In this document: positions 24,848 to 35,898 of the stretch, in pieces
Layout of the letters: each line of letters begins with the position of its first letter
Position numbering within the stretch: the first letter of the stretch is position 1
Assembly (NCBI GenBank): GCA_949775045.1
Contig: OX459108.1
Location: 2,369,631 to 2,433,630, forward strand
Origin: Metridium senile
Taxonomy: Eukaryota; Cnidaria; Anthozoa; Actiniaria; Metridiidae
DNA: 64,000 nucleotides
Direction: 5' to 3'
Notes under the pieces: model-generated
The model's input: only the letters and a program-made list of their open reading frames with translations
Database searches by the model: none
What the model was told of the DNA's origin: nothing
Translations under genes and position numbers: made by a program

Positions 24848-26735
24848 ACATGATTTACAGAGGTTTTCACACAACTTCATGTCCCAAAGGGCATCATCAA
24901 GCTGATTATTTTTTATAGTTTTCCATGAGAATACAATCCAAACAATGGGCTTTTAGTTTTGTTGTACACTACAATACTAATGAACTTTAACGAACAAATG
25001 AATGCGTTTTCTCCTCACCAACTGACATCGATCGGACAGTTAGCATAAAGTGTTAGGGTCAGGATTTCTAAGCAAAGGTTTCGATCCTCGAAAGGGTCAC
25101 TCTATCAGAAGCATTAGATATAAATATAGTGTTTGCACTGTTATAACTGTGCATTTTCTTGTACAATTATATTATTAATTTTTCCAATAAACTGTGTCAA
25201 GTAACTTCTGGGTTGTTTATCCTGTAATTTGGCTGTAACCCACATATACGAACCTGCTTGATCCTGTTTGGCTAAACAGGTTCTTATATTAAGGGGTATT
25301 AAAATGGCCAATTTCTGCCAAGAGGTTCTTAATCCACTAGGTTCTTAACTGCAGGTGTTTACTGTAGTATAAAAAGAAATTCTGGAGGAACGAATCGTAG
25401 CTGTAATTGCAATGTGATAATTTATGATAATATAATAATCTGTGAATTGCTTATTTACTTTATCATTTAAATGTCCAAAAAAGTTTTCATCTTTCATAAT
25501 TACAGCTGCTAAACCAAGATGAAATAAAAAAAAAAACTTTACTTGTTTCGCGATGAAACTTCGCAAAGATTTTGAAACACAGTTTGCTGATTAGCTATGA
25601 TTTTCTTTTGTTTGTAGTCGTTAAAATTCATTTAATTCTCTTTATATCACAGAAAAACATCGAAATAAAAAATATATTATCTTATGAAATTTCAACTACC
25701 AAGAAGTTTTAAAACGGGAAAAACTAAAAGTTACCCCGATTACTAACCTTGAAAAAGATTAGAAACCAACAAAAAAACGCTAACTTTTCATGTCAAAAAC
25801 AACATTTCAAGGAGGTAAAACGGACGCGGACAGGTTTTTAGAGCAAGAATTTTAAGTATTAGATTGAATTGGAAACGTCAAACTAAAGAATAAACTCCAA
25901 AGATGAAGTGTTTTGTTTCATGTGCCACTGCATGGTGTATGTTTTTGATCTTGAAGTCTTGAAGTCACATTTCAACTTGTATTGTCTTACCTTGGGTATA
26001 CCATTTCCCTTTTAGTTTTAGGGTCTTCAAAAACTGTTATGAAATTATAGTATTGCATTTTTTCGTTTTTGAGTGTATATGTCTTAAATAGGTCTATCAC
26101 ATGCACCCCCTTTATTCATAAAATGTCGATCCCACTCTAGCAAATGTCGATCTAACCAGGTTGAAAAATGCCTTTAGTGTCTACTTCGATACATAACAGT
26201 ATCAGAAAAGTGATCATATCAACAACATTGCTCAATAGGCGACGTGCACTAGTGCTATTTTATAAAACAAAGCATGATGGAAACCGAGTCCTTGGGTTTT
26301 ATTTTTATATTTTCTTGTTTGAAAACTATTCAAGTTTCAATGTCTGAAACATGCCAAAAAGACATTAATCAGCTTTGAGAAAAATTAATTCCAAAACGAA
26401 AGCGCCAACTAATATAATAATCTGAGGGACTGTCTTTCAAAACAATATTTGGTCAGTCTTCAGTATAACCGTATCATTTCTAGTTTTGCAATCAAGTAAA
26501 ATATCTACATGCAAACGACCTTATTAAAAATATCACCTCCAAAAATTTGAAAAAAATTGCTTTAAAATCGAGGCTACAAATTAAAAATTGATATTTGATA
26601 AATGTGAAAAACACATTTGTTAAGCTTTACAAATTAAAAATGTCTATATCAGATCTAGAAAAAAATTCAAATGTTACGTTTAGAACGTAAATATCTGTAA
26701 ATATGCTGATAATTAATATATACACTTACTTGCAG

Positions 26736-27141
26736 TAAGGTTGTCATACAAAATAGAACATTTGTCACATACAAAATAGAACATTTGTGACTTAGGCCCC
26801 GTTTACACGGATCCGGATACTTTTGAAACCGCATACTTTTTGATGCGAATCGGCCTATCGTCCACACGAATCCAGTGAATCCGGTCACCGAAACCGCATA
26901 CTTTTACTTGAATCCTCCGGATACGCGGATTCGTGTGGACGCAAATATTTCTATGTGGTTTCAGCCGGATCGGATTCGTGTAGACGAGGCCTTAGTGCGT
27001 AAGGAATTAATTAAAAGACAAAAGAGAGAGTTCAGCTTGAGTGCCAGATCTTCTTTTGTCTTCTAATCAATTCCTATCGTACTAAATCACAAATGTTCTA
27101 TTTTCTTTATAACAAATGTATATTTTTGTATGACAACCTTA
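26736..27141. mobile_element. TAAGGTTG-type MITE in cassette B, interrupted
   Basis: Same MITE as at 17558 and 38168, split by a 197 bp Harbinger-like MITE at 26795-26991. The copies in cassettes A and C are uninterrupted, so the second insertion came after the cassettes separated. Confidence 0.85.
26795..26991. mobile_element. Harbinger-like MITE nested in a MITE, TTA duplication
   Basis: A 197 bp element starting GGCCCCGTTTACACGGATCC and ending with the near complement, flanked by TTA at 26792-26794 and 26992-26994. The empty site GTGAC-TTA-GTGCG is present at the same point in cassettes A and C. It is in the opposite orientation to the array copies. Length, GG ends and a TTA duplication indicate a non-autonomous PIF/Harbinger element. 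The 63-codon ORF across it is fortuitous. Confidence 0.92.
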
Positions 27142-27707
27142 CTGCAAGTAGGTGTGTGTGTGTATTTAAGGAAGCATCAGCCATCAAGTTCCTCTATAGA
27201 AACTGAAATAATGTAACAGCTCTAAATTCATAAAACTTAAAGAAAAAGTCAGCGAAAAATATAATTAATAGCGGGCAAAGGAAAATCACTCTAATGCCAT
27301 TGTTCAAATCCTTTTATTTCACCAGTCACTTCACAAGGTCACAAAAAATAATTTATGTAGAAATAATAAGCACGCAATGTTTCCCGATCTCTATGCTCTC
27401 AAAGCAACTTCAAATCTATATATGTTCGGTCATTATTTCGTTCGAAACCTCACAATTACTTTGTTGAGACTGCCTCACATTGCGACACAACTAAAATAAA
27501 CTAGTGAAAAAGAAAGAAAATTAGCAAAAATATCAGCAAGACCACCATGACACTGAAGTTTTGTGATGCATTTTTATTCCATGGCATATATTTTTTATTT
27601 ATTTATTTAGCCCATACAAACTTGCTTCTCACATTACTTTAAATGTTATAATTGCCGATTAATCATCGATGTGTTTCCATGGTATTTAACCTCGTGATCA
27701 TGTCACT

Positions 27708-30594
27708 TCACTGCTCAATTATGGGAGCTCGCTTCAGGGGTGTAACACCTGGCAAATCAGGGTATTCAAAGCGAGAGGAGAACCCCCTCTTTCGCCCTGG
27801 GTTAGGGTGTTCAACCAGCACCCACCATTCTCTTTCGTAATACTCCTTGCCACCGTAACCGATGTGTGCTCCTCCATGAGAGTAAGACGCTTTACCTGGG
27901 ATCATGTGACCATCTGAGTAAAGGAACCTGGCCACATAGAGGGGACTGCCTACAAAATGCAACGGATTGTTGATGGGTTAGCAAATATAAACGGAATTAT
28001 ATCAGTCTGCTAATGTGTCTATAAAACTGTACAACTGAGCAGCACCAGTCCCATGTTTTATTTCTATCACTCTGCTCACATCTATCCATATCCTTAACAT
28101 CCATGTAAAGACTTGCCATTAATCCGTTTAACATTTTACACGTGACCGAGAATGAACGTTTGGTCTGGTTTGTGTACTTACCTTTATCAGTACCTCCAAG
28201 CACAGCATTAGCAGGGGGAGTACTGCCACTGCTCTTTTTCCATTCCAAATGCGATCTCCATCCAGGGTTAGTGAGGATCTGGTAGATGTTATCAGAGTGT
28301 TCCCATCCTCCCCAAGATGCGTGGGCCTTTCTATTAGAAACATCCATTTTTCCAGGAGTTTGGCCAGAGTTTAGTTTAATTCTGGCCACGTACAGAACCT
28401 GCAAAAGTGTGTGTATAATAAAAGGTTAACATACATAATTTTATGTAGTATAGCAGGCTCTCATTACTAATTTACAAAAATATTTACAATAAAATAATAT
28501 ATCGCATCATGATATATTTGCAAAGTGACTCTCACAAAACCTGACAAAATACGAGGTCACATCTTCTCTATTATCGCTCTTCTCCTAATCTAAGTAGAGG
28601 ACGCCTAGCTAGTAAGACACATAATATATCGACAGAATTACTGAGACGTGAATATTTTCAGTGTAAAACTGCCTGGAATTGAACTAAAATCAGGAAATGA
28701 GTCGTGCTTAAAATCAGTCCAAATCAGTCAGATCCACACACTTGAACAAAGTCAAATCTAAAAACATTTTTATTCAAGTCAGCTTTTAATGATCATTAAT
28801 ATATATATATATATTTATCATATTCTATACATATCATATATTTTTTGTGGGGAATTTTTTTTTTATTCTACCTTGTAATTATAAATGTATATATTTCTAA
28901 ATATTAGCTAATTGATTAATTCATTAATTTATCTATTTTTAACATATTTAATTCATTTTAAACGTATTTGTAAGAGCTTCAAGACTTTGTATAAAACTCT
29001 AAATAAAGTTATTATTATTAATAGACTATTTTCGAATTCTCGGTTTTCTAGTTAAAGTTAAGAATGCACTTTGAAATTCCACGGACCTTCACTGGAACAC
29101 ATTAAATATTCTAAACAAATTCGATCGAAGCTAACCCTGAGCAACTCGAAACTGGAGTACTGGATAACGGCGCGCGGCTGATTCGGTGTGCATAACCAAA
29201 TGTTATTCAGTTACTTGCTCAATGACCGGCAGAGGACCAGTCCTGTGAAACCTAGAATTCCTAGCGTTTTGGTGAAACCAGACGTTTTGGAATCTAGGCG
29301 CGCGATGCATTGTTTGTGACAGCGAATATTTCTAAGTATTTTCTATTTTTTATTTTCAAAATTAAACGAAATACTTCCACCAACAACGTCAAAATATGAT
29401 TTTTCTTAAAGCCGATATTTAGTTACGTTGAGGTTGGCTTATTCGATTGGATTATTTCAATATTTTCAAATTATTGAATAACCTTACCTCTCCGGGATAG
29501 TCTTCCCCTCCGGCTACAGCATACGCGGGTACATGGCCGTTTGAAGCGCTTACCCACTTCAAATTGGAAGCTGCGGTCTGTTATAATAATAAATAAATAA
29601 ATTGGTCACAAAATCCTGATAAACGTTCTGAGTGGATGAGAATTACATCATATACCTCCTATACACTTGAAAACATGAACCAAATCAATTTGTTCACACT
29701 TTAAGGACGTGACTGACTACTTTAACAAAAAGTAATTAGAAAACTTTCTAGAAATCTGTTTTATACAGAATTTAATGCTGATTCGAAAATGAAAAATGAG
29801 TTGTCCCGAGCTCGTTTTCGGGATCTTTAATTTTGAATATTACCATCTTGACAAGTTTTCGAGAGATAAATTGCGCAAAACAAACTTCATAACTCAGAGA
29901 AAAACTAAAAAAAGGTATGGAAGTAATTTTTTTCAGGATACCTACTTTAAACAATATTTTCAATATTTAACTTAAGTTATGTGAAGAAAGTTTTGAAAAT
30001 AGGCTCAAAATTCAGCATTTTGTTCAAGTTCAAAACGTGTATGGTTCCCTAATAATATTTTGAAGCTAAAGTTCAGCAGTTCTGAGCATTTGTTTTTTTT
30101 TCGTGCACGCATACAAATCAAACGTTGCAAAGTAGTTAGTCACCTTGAGGACAAAATAAATGGCTTTGTATAACATATTTAGAAAACAACAAAATAATAT
30201 ACAAGTGAAATAAAAACAAGAGAAGGGAGATAGAGAAATGAAAACGATAGACGGGCGCCAGATGAAAACAACTGAAAGGAGATTGTACAGAAGAGAAGAG
30301 GAGGAAAGGGAAAATAATAGATTAGGGAAAAAGGAGAAAAGAGAAGAAAAGAGAAGCGAAAAGAACTCGTAGAGAAGACAAACATCTGATGAGAAAATAG
30401 AAGAAAGACAAATGAAAACAAAACTAGAAACTGAGATGAAACAGTGCAAAAAAAAAACAAGGGAGGAAATGAAAAGAAAGGAGTGAATATAGAAAACAGG
30501 AGGAAAGTAAAAATGCAATCCTATGAAAAGATGTACTTACCGCAGTTGCTATCAGCAAGACCACTGCCAGCAGAATCATCGAAAAACGTCCCAT
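27708..30594 (-). CDS. Secreted two-repeat DM9 protein, copy B (4 exons)
   Basis: Exons on the minus strand: 30541-30594, 29488-29577, 28182-28398 and 27708-27949, all with GT-AG borders and the same phases as copy A. The product is 200 residues; the extra residue lies in exon 3 (SNRKAHAS). The signal peptide differs by one residue (MGRFSMILLAVVLLIATA). It is the closest relative of copy A: repeat 1 also has HASWGGWE, and repeat 2 keeps IGYGGKEYYEREWW. No disabling change is visible, so the gene is probably functional. Intron 1 is purine-rich on the plus strand, which generates long but meaningless minus-strand ORFs at 30066-30518. Confidence 0.88.
28441..29487. other. DM9-B intron 2, no nested gene
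   Basis: Intron 2 (28399-29487) is AT-rich with TA dinucleotide runs near 28799-28812. It aligns with intron 2 of copy A throughout. No gene or intact transposon is seen. Confidence 0.6.
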
Positions 30595-30960
30595 GTCTCT
30601 AAACTGATAACAATTAAGGTAGAAGAGATTATTTTTAGTATAATGAAAAAAGAAGGATAACAGATATTCTTTCTAAAGAGAACGTCATGTTTAGTCAGTA
30701 TCACTCAACCAGAAACATCAAATACAAAAGGAAACAATACCTCATTACAACTTTACTGTCTTTTATAGTAACTAATAGTCGCTAAATAAGAACAATTACA
30801 CACTAACAATTAGATTTTGTTTCATGGTTCTAGTGCTTTTGCTCTATTTCATAATGCTTGTCCAAAAAGCTTTACACTAACAATTTAATGCTACGTAATG
30901 GAGCGTAAAGATGGTGGGCATAAAGATGTGGTTAAACGTCTTAAAGCCACGTAAAGATAA

Positions 30961-31414
30961 CGAGACTAGAAGTAGGGACTTTTTCTTCTGACAACCTCCT
31001 AAAGGGAGTTGACAAACCCGTGTTTTTATTATTATAGCTCTAATTATGAATCACGATCAAAACCGCATGGATGCGAGCGAGCGAGCGAGTTTCTATCCAG
31101 CAACACATCTTCATGAATGCATTGAATTGTGATTATTATCTTCTGTTATCCATGTTGTTGAACTGCATCTTCTTCTAATACTTCATCTTTGAAATGGAAG
31201 CGATGAACTGTCTCGACTAGAGTTAAAAAGCGTGTACTTCGTCACGAACTGAAAAACAAAATGGCCGCCGCGAGCATGATTTTTTTTTGAGCGTCGTCTT
31301 GGTAAATTTAAAAAAAAAAAAAAATTTAAAAAAATTTAAAAAAAATTAAAAAAAAAAAAAAATAAAATTTTTTAAAAACGTTTTTTTAACTCTAGTGAGC
31401 ATAGTTTTTTTGGC
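30961..31414. other. Leader of the polymerase element, non-coding
   Basis: Contains a GAGC tandem run (about 31075-31091), a low-complexity A/T tract (31309-31378) and an inverted pair, ACTAGAGTTAAAAA at 31216-31229 with its complement at 31383-31396, that brackets the A/T tract just upstream of the TATA box. No ORF is supported. Confidence 0.5.
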
Positions 31415-31419
31415 GTGCC

Positions 31420-31458
31420 TATAAATACAAGTCCACAACCTGCTCTTTCTCATTCAGT
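31420..31458 (+). promoter_or_regulatory. Core promoter of the polymerase gene (TATA box and initiator-like TCAGTT)
   Basis: TATAAATA lies at 31420-31427 and TCAGTT at 31453-31458, about 33 bases downstream. This is the normal spacing of a TATA box and an initiator. The first ATG follows at 31466, implying a 5' leader of only about ten bases. It also argues against translation starting at the upstream in-frame GTG at 31415. Confidence 0.55.
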
Positions 31459-31465
31459 TGCAGTG

Positions 31466-34400
31466 ATGCCGAAGCTAAAGTGTGGAATATGCGGTAAAAA
31501 TTTTAGCAATGCAACTAATTTATTAAGACATCGGAAGTCCGTGCATGATAAAGCTGTGCACAATTGTCAAGAGTGTTCAAAGACCTTCGCCCGTAAAGAT
31601 GCCCTCAAGCGTCACCAGAAGACGCATGAGAAGAAGGTAGAAAGCCCAAAACGGAAAGCTGAGGACGAGGGTGAGCAGGAGGGCAACAAGAGAATCAAGA
31701 AAGAAACTCCCCTGGTGGACGAGTCTACGAGTCCTTCAGTAGATGATGAGAGTTCCTGTACAACCGCGTTGAATGGAAAATTGAAGACGTTTACTTATAA
31801 ACCTCGCGTAAATGAAAGACGTGACCTAACCCTGTCGTTACAGGGCAAGAAGAGTTTTATAATAAAGAAACTGAAAGCGGAACTCAATGCGAAAAAAGGA
31901 CTAAAGTGGTATGTTAGTACTAAAGTAAAATTTGTGAAAGTTCAAGTAGGGGGCGAAGACATCACCTCGGAACCTCATTTCAGATCCGCATGTACTACCA
32001 CAACTCACGAGGATGAGTTAGAGAAACAGTGGGATGCTGCTAGCGAGAAAGTGAGGAACAGTATGTTAGCATACCAGAGAGAGGGGAGTGGCTGGTTGTT
32101 GGATGAAGTCCTCCACATAGATTTGAACGTGGCTGCGTATAGACCGATCAAGGGGAGTTCTTACATACCCCTCCCTTCAGCACTTGCCAAGAAAAAGGCC
32201 ATTGTTAATGTTAGAAATGTTGACAATCGTTGTTTTATGTGGAGTGTTTTGGCGGCGCTCCATCCTCTGGAGGAGGGGGCGCACAATGCTGAGCGGCTTC
32301 ATCATTACAAGTCTTACGAAAATGACTTAATTTTTACAGGAATTGATTTTCCTGTTCAGATTAGTCAAATAGCCAAGTTTGAGAAGATCAACCAGATAGA
32401 AATCAACGTCTTCGGTTATGAAGGAGATAATTTGTTTCCTATTCATATCAGTAATGAAGAATTCCCTAAGCACGTGGACCTATTACTGTATAGTCAAGGA
32501 GAGAATCAGCATTATGCATGGGTGAAAAGTCTAGACCGATTGTTGGCAGGGCAGTCTAAGAATAAAGGCCGTTTATACCATTGTCCGTACTGCCTGCATG
32601 GCTTCGTGCGTCCGGATCTTTTGGACGAGCATCAGCCCAGGTGCCGCCAGCACGGGGCCCAACGTGTGGTTTACCCTGAGGGGGAATCCACAAAATTAAA
32701 CTTTAAGGACTGGGGTAAAATTGTACCAGTGCCGTATGTGATCTACGGTGATTTTGAGTCTCTATTAGTTAAAGTGGATTCCGCCTCGCAAGACCCTAAC
32801 CAATCCTCCACGGAGAAAGTCCAACACCACCAGGCGTGTGGGTATTCGTTCATCACAGTGGGCGGTAAGTCCCAAGCCCCTCCTGTAGCCTACCGAGGAC
32901 CCGATGTGGTGGATCATTTTTTGCAGGCTCTCATGATTGAAGAGGAACGGATTTTGGCTCTGTTGAAGGAGGTAATGCCACTACAGCTGACCCCTCAAGA
33001 GGAGAGGGACTTTCAACATAGTACATGCTGTCACATCTGCAAAGAGGGTCTGGGGGAGGATCGTGTGCGGGATCACGACCACCTAACGGGGGCATTTAGA
33101 GGTGCCGCCCACAACGCCTGCAACTTGAATTTTAGAGTACCAAAGCGCATCCCGGTGATTATGCATAATTTGCGGGGGTATGATGCCCATCTTATAATGC
33201 AGGGTATTGGGAAGATTAAGAACAAACGGATTAACGTAATACCGAACAACATGGAGTCCTACGTTTCCTTCACTTTGGGCCGCCTTACTTTCTTGGACAG
33301 CCTGCAATTTTTAAATGCGTCGTTGGAAAAACTAGTGGCCAACCTCGCTCAAGAGGGAGACAGTAAATTCACTATATTAAAACAGTGTGTGGAATCTAGC
33401 AGGGTACCCTTACTACTTCGTAAGGGGGTCTACCCCTATGACTATATGGATGATGTGTCCAAGTTTGATGAAACAACTCTACCACCCCAGGACAAATTCT
33501 ACAGTTCCCTGACGGAGGAGTCGATCAGTGAGGAGGATTATCAGCACGCCAAGGACGTCTTCGACGCTTTTCACTGCAAGAATTTAGGGGACTATCATGA
33601 CGTTTACTTAAAGAGTGATGTTCTGCTTTTAGCAGATGTGTTTCAAAACTTCCGCACCCTTTGTCAGGAGTACTATGAATTGGACCCGGCCCACTACTAC
33701 ACGAGCCCGGGTCTGGCCTGGTCGGCCTGTCTCAAAATGACCGGGGTGACCTTGGATCTCATCACCGATCCTGACATGTATCTTTTTGTTGAAGAGGGGT
33801 TAAGGGGAGGGATCTCCACCATCACCCACCGGTTCGCCAAGGCGAACAACCCCTACGTGCCCGACTACGATGCAACATTACCTCATAACTACATCATGTA
33901 TTGGGACGCGAACAATCTATATGGTTGGGCCATGTCCCAGCCTCTCCCCACTGGAGGATTTAAATGGGTGGGAGAGGATGTCGATGTGACGACTGTGCCT
34001 GATGAGGGTCCTGAAGGGTACATTCTAGAAGTGGATTTGGAATACCCTGAAGAACTGCACGATGTCCACAACGACTACCCCCTGGCCCCAGAACGGATGG
34101 TTGTAGACCCTAACATGCTGTCCCCCTACTGTCAGCAGCTGGCCCAAGAACTGGGGCTGGGCGGGCCCTCTGTGCCCAAACTAGTGCCAAATCTTAACAA
34201 TAAAACTAGGTACGTGGTTCATTACCGAAATCTGAAGCTCTACCTCTCCTTAGGGATGAAATTGGTAAAAATCCACCGAGTGCTTAAATTCCATCAAGCT
34301 TGTTGGTTGAAAGAGTATATTACATTCAATACGACGAAACGGAAAGAGGCCACCAGCTCCTTCGCCAAGGATCTGTTTAAATTGCTAAACAATGCGGTGT

Positions 34401-35158
34401 TTGGGAAAACAATGGAAAATCTCAGAAAGCATGTGAATGTGCAGTTGGTGAATGATGAAGAAAAGTTGCGTAAGCGTATTGCAAGTCCAGCATTTGACCG
34501 CTTTCAGATTTTCTCTGAAGATCTAGCCGCGGTCAACTTGAAAAAGACCAAGTTGCTCCTGAACAGGCCGATCTACATTGGGTTCTGCGTGTTGGACCTG
34601 TCGAAGGTCTTGATGTACCAATTCCATTACCAGTATATGAAACTGAAGTATGGCTCTAATGCTACACTTTTATTTACTGACACGGATAGCTTATGCTACC
34701 ATATTCACACTGAGGACGTCTATCGAGACATGGCGGCCCACCGAGATGAGTGGTTCGATACGGCCGAGTACCCCAGCGATCACTTTCTCTTTAGCCGTGA
34801 TAACCATAAGATCTTAGGGAAGATGAAGGACGAGACCCAGGGCTACGCCATCGAGGAGTTTATTGGCCTCAGGGCTAAAATGTACTCCATCTTACTCCAT
34901 GAAGGAGATCGTCCTGTAGAAAAGAAGGCCGCCAAAGGGATTGCTAAGCGACATCTACGTCATACCCAGTACGAGAAATGCTTGAATGAGAAAACGCGGG
35001 AGCTCAACCGGAGTATGCGGATTCGCAGTACAAACCATGAAGTATACACGATGGCGATATCAAAGATTGGGCTAAGCCCTTTTGATGATAAGAGGTTTAT
35101 CCTCGAGGACGGGGCGGCCACGTTGGCCTATGGCCATTATAGCATTGCCAATATGTAA
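31466..35158 (+). CDS. Protein-primed-type family B DNA polymerase with C2H2 fingers and an endonuclease VII-like domain
   Basis: Intact 1230-residue ORF, started at the first ATG behind a TATA box. Order of parts: two C2H2 fingers (C6-H27, C34-H54); a region with DNRCF (C256) and QHYAW (H349) that looks like a cysteine-peptidase dyad; a CPYC finger (373-376); exonuclease motif I DFE (429-431); an endonuclease VII-like HNH segment (C522-x2-C525, DHDHL 536-540, C552); exonuclease motif II RGYD (573); exonuclease motif III YLKSD (714-718); polymerase motif A WDANNLYG (D814); motif B KLLNNAVFGK (972-981); motif C DTDS (1072-1075); KMY (1138-1140). These motifs assign it to family B, of the kind found in Polinton/Maverick elements and adintovirus-like animal elements. 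All catalytic acidic residues are present. It would copy the element's own DNA. Confidence 0.9.
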   Translation: MPKLKCGICGKNFSNATNLLRHRKSVHDKAVHNCQECSKTFARKDALKRHQKTHEKKVESPKRKAEDEGEQEGNKRIKKETPLVDESTSPSVDDESSCTTALNGKLKTFTYKPRVNERRDLTLSLQGKKSFIIKKLKAELNAKKGLKWYVSTKVKFVKVQVGGEDITSEPHFRSACTTTTHEDELEKQWDAASEKVRNSMLAYQREGSGWLLDEVLHIDLNVAAYRPIKGSSYIPLPSALAKKKAIVNVRNVDNRCFMWSVLAALHPLEEGAHNAERLHHYKSYENDLIFTGIDFPVQISQIAKFEKINQIEINVFGYEGDNLFPIHISNEEFPKHVDLLLYSQGENQHYAWVKSLDRLLAGQSKNKGRLYHCPYCLHGFVRPDLLDEHQPRCRQHGAQRVVYPEGESTKLNFKDWGKIVPVPYVIYGDFESLLVKVDSASQDPNQSSTEKVQHHQACGYSFITVGGKSQAPPVAYRGPDVVDHFLQALMIEEERILALLKEVMPLQLTPQEERDFQHSTCCHICKEGLGEDRVRDHDHLTGAFRGAAHNACNLNFRVPKRIPVIMHNLRGYDAHLIMQGIGKIKNKRINVIPNNMESYVSFTLGRLTFLDSLQFLNASLEKLVANLAQEGDSKFTILKQCVESSRVPLLLRKGVYPYDYMDDVSKFDETTLPPQDKFYSSLTEESISEEDYQHAKDVFDAFHCKNLGDYHDVYLKSDVLLLADVFQNFRTLCQEYYELDPAHYYTSPGLAWSACLKMTGVTLDLITDPDMYLFVEEGLRGGISTITHRFAKANNPYVPDYDATLPHNYIMYWDANNLYGWAMSQPLPTGGFKWVGEDVDVTTVPDEGPEGYILEVDLEYPEELHDVHNDYPLAPERMVVDPNMLSPYCQQLAQELGLGGPSVPKLVPNLNNKTRYVVHYRNLKLYLSLGMKLVKIHRVLKFHQACWLKEYITFNTTKRKEATSSFAKDLFKLLNNAVFGKTMENLRKHVNVQLVNDEEKLRKRIASPAFDRFQIFSEDLAAVNLKKTKLLLNRPIYIGFCVLDLSKVLMYQFHYQYMKLKYGSNATLLFTDTDSLCYHIHTEDVYRDMAAHRDEWFDTAEYPSDHFLFSRDNHKILGKMKDETQGYAIEEFIGLRAKMYSILLHEGDRPVEKKAAKGIAKRHLRHTQYEKCLNEKTRELNRSMRIRSTNHEVYTMAISKIGLSPFDDKRFILEDGAATLAYGHYSIANM

Positions 35159-35274
35159 ATGTAATTTATTACAAAATTAAAAACCCCGGATGACGTTTGG
35201 GCTTCCTGTGGTCTCTCTCTCTCCCTAAGGATCCCTGGGCCAGGCCCGTCGCAACGCCTCGGGAGGGGGCCCCC

Positions 35275-35295
35275 AGACGCGCCGGAGGCGCGTCT
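35275..35295. repeat. GC-rich perfect hairpin after the polymerase gene
   Basis: AGACGCGCC, loop GGA, GGCGCGTCT: nine perfect base pairs with a three-base loop, 117 bases after the stop codon. Role unknown. Confidence 0.6.
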
Positions 35296-35832
35296 CACCC
35301 GTCTAGGGAGGGCGCCCTTCCAATCCCCTTCATTCCCAGGCCCCCAGTCTCTCACCCGACTTGCCCGGTCCAGCACGCCACGACGGGGGACCCTAGCGAC
35401 GCGTTGCTAGGGGAGGACCTCCTCGTAGGGAAAACCCCGGTAGGGACCCCCGGTAGGGAAAACCCCGAGTCCAAGCTCGCAAGAACCCCCCCCCTGACTC
35501 CACATCGCCGCAAAGTACGTCGAATCCGCTTTGGTACCCTAAAATTCAGGTCGCGGGCCCAGAGGGCCAATCAGGGGTCTAGGAGGATCACGTGACCCAC
35601 AGGGCTCAGAGATCACGTGACCTGTCGCAAAGCCTGCTGGGAACGTACATCGATGGGGGAAGACCGCTGACCCAAACTCCAAAACTGAGGGAAGACCGCT
35701 GACCCAAACTCCAAAAATGAAGATCGCGGGCTCATGAAATGGCCAGTTCAGATCGGGCTCAGCATAGTACGCCTCAGGGGAATGACTGTGGACGAGTGGG
35801 ACTTTGATCGCAGGCCCAAGATGAGCGAGAGC

Positions 35833-35898
35833 AGGGTTAGGGTTAGGGGCTGGGGCTGGGGTTGGGGTTAGGGGGTGGGGGTTAGGGTGAGGGTTGAA
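35833..35898 (+). repeat. Degenerate TTAGGG telomere-type repeats
   Basis: About 65 bp made of GGGTTAGGGTTAGGGG, GGGGCTGGGGTTGGGG and similar blocks. These are TTAGGG repeats with G-rich variants, all on the plus strand. Further single GTTAGGGTTAG units lie at about 36139 and 36203. TTAGGG is the usual animal telomere unit; here it lies inside a mobile element tail. Confidence 0.65.

Larger units (their letters stand above)
24871..30960. repeat. Segmental duplication cassette B (carries DM9 copy B)
   Basis: From about 25138 it matches cassette A. The first 270 bases (from CTTCATGTCCCAAAGGGCAT) match cassette C at 36279 but not A. The cassette ends abruptly at 30960 where the polymerase element begins. 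The 25360-26735 flank holds no supported gene. Confidence 0.85.

Noticed and set aside
31415..31465. Upstream GTG extension of the polymerase frame
   Set aside because: The extension overlaps the TATA box; eukaryotic translation is expected at the first ATG, 31466.
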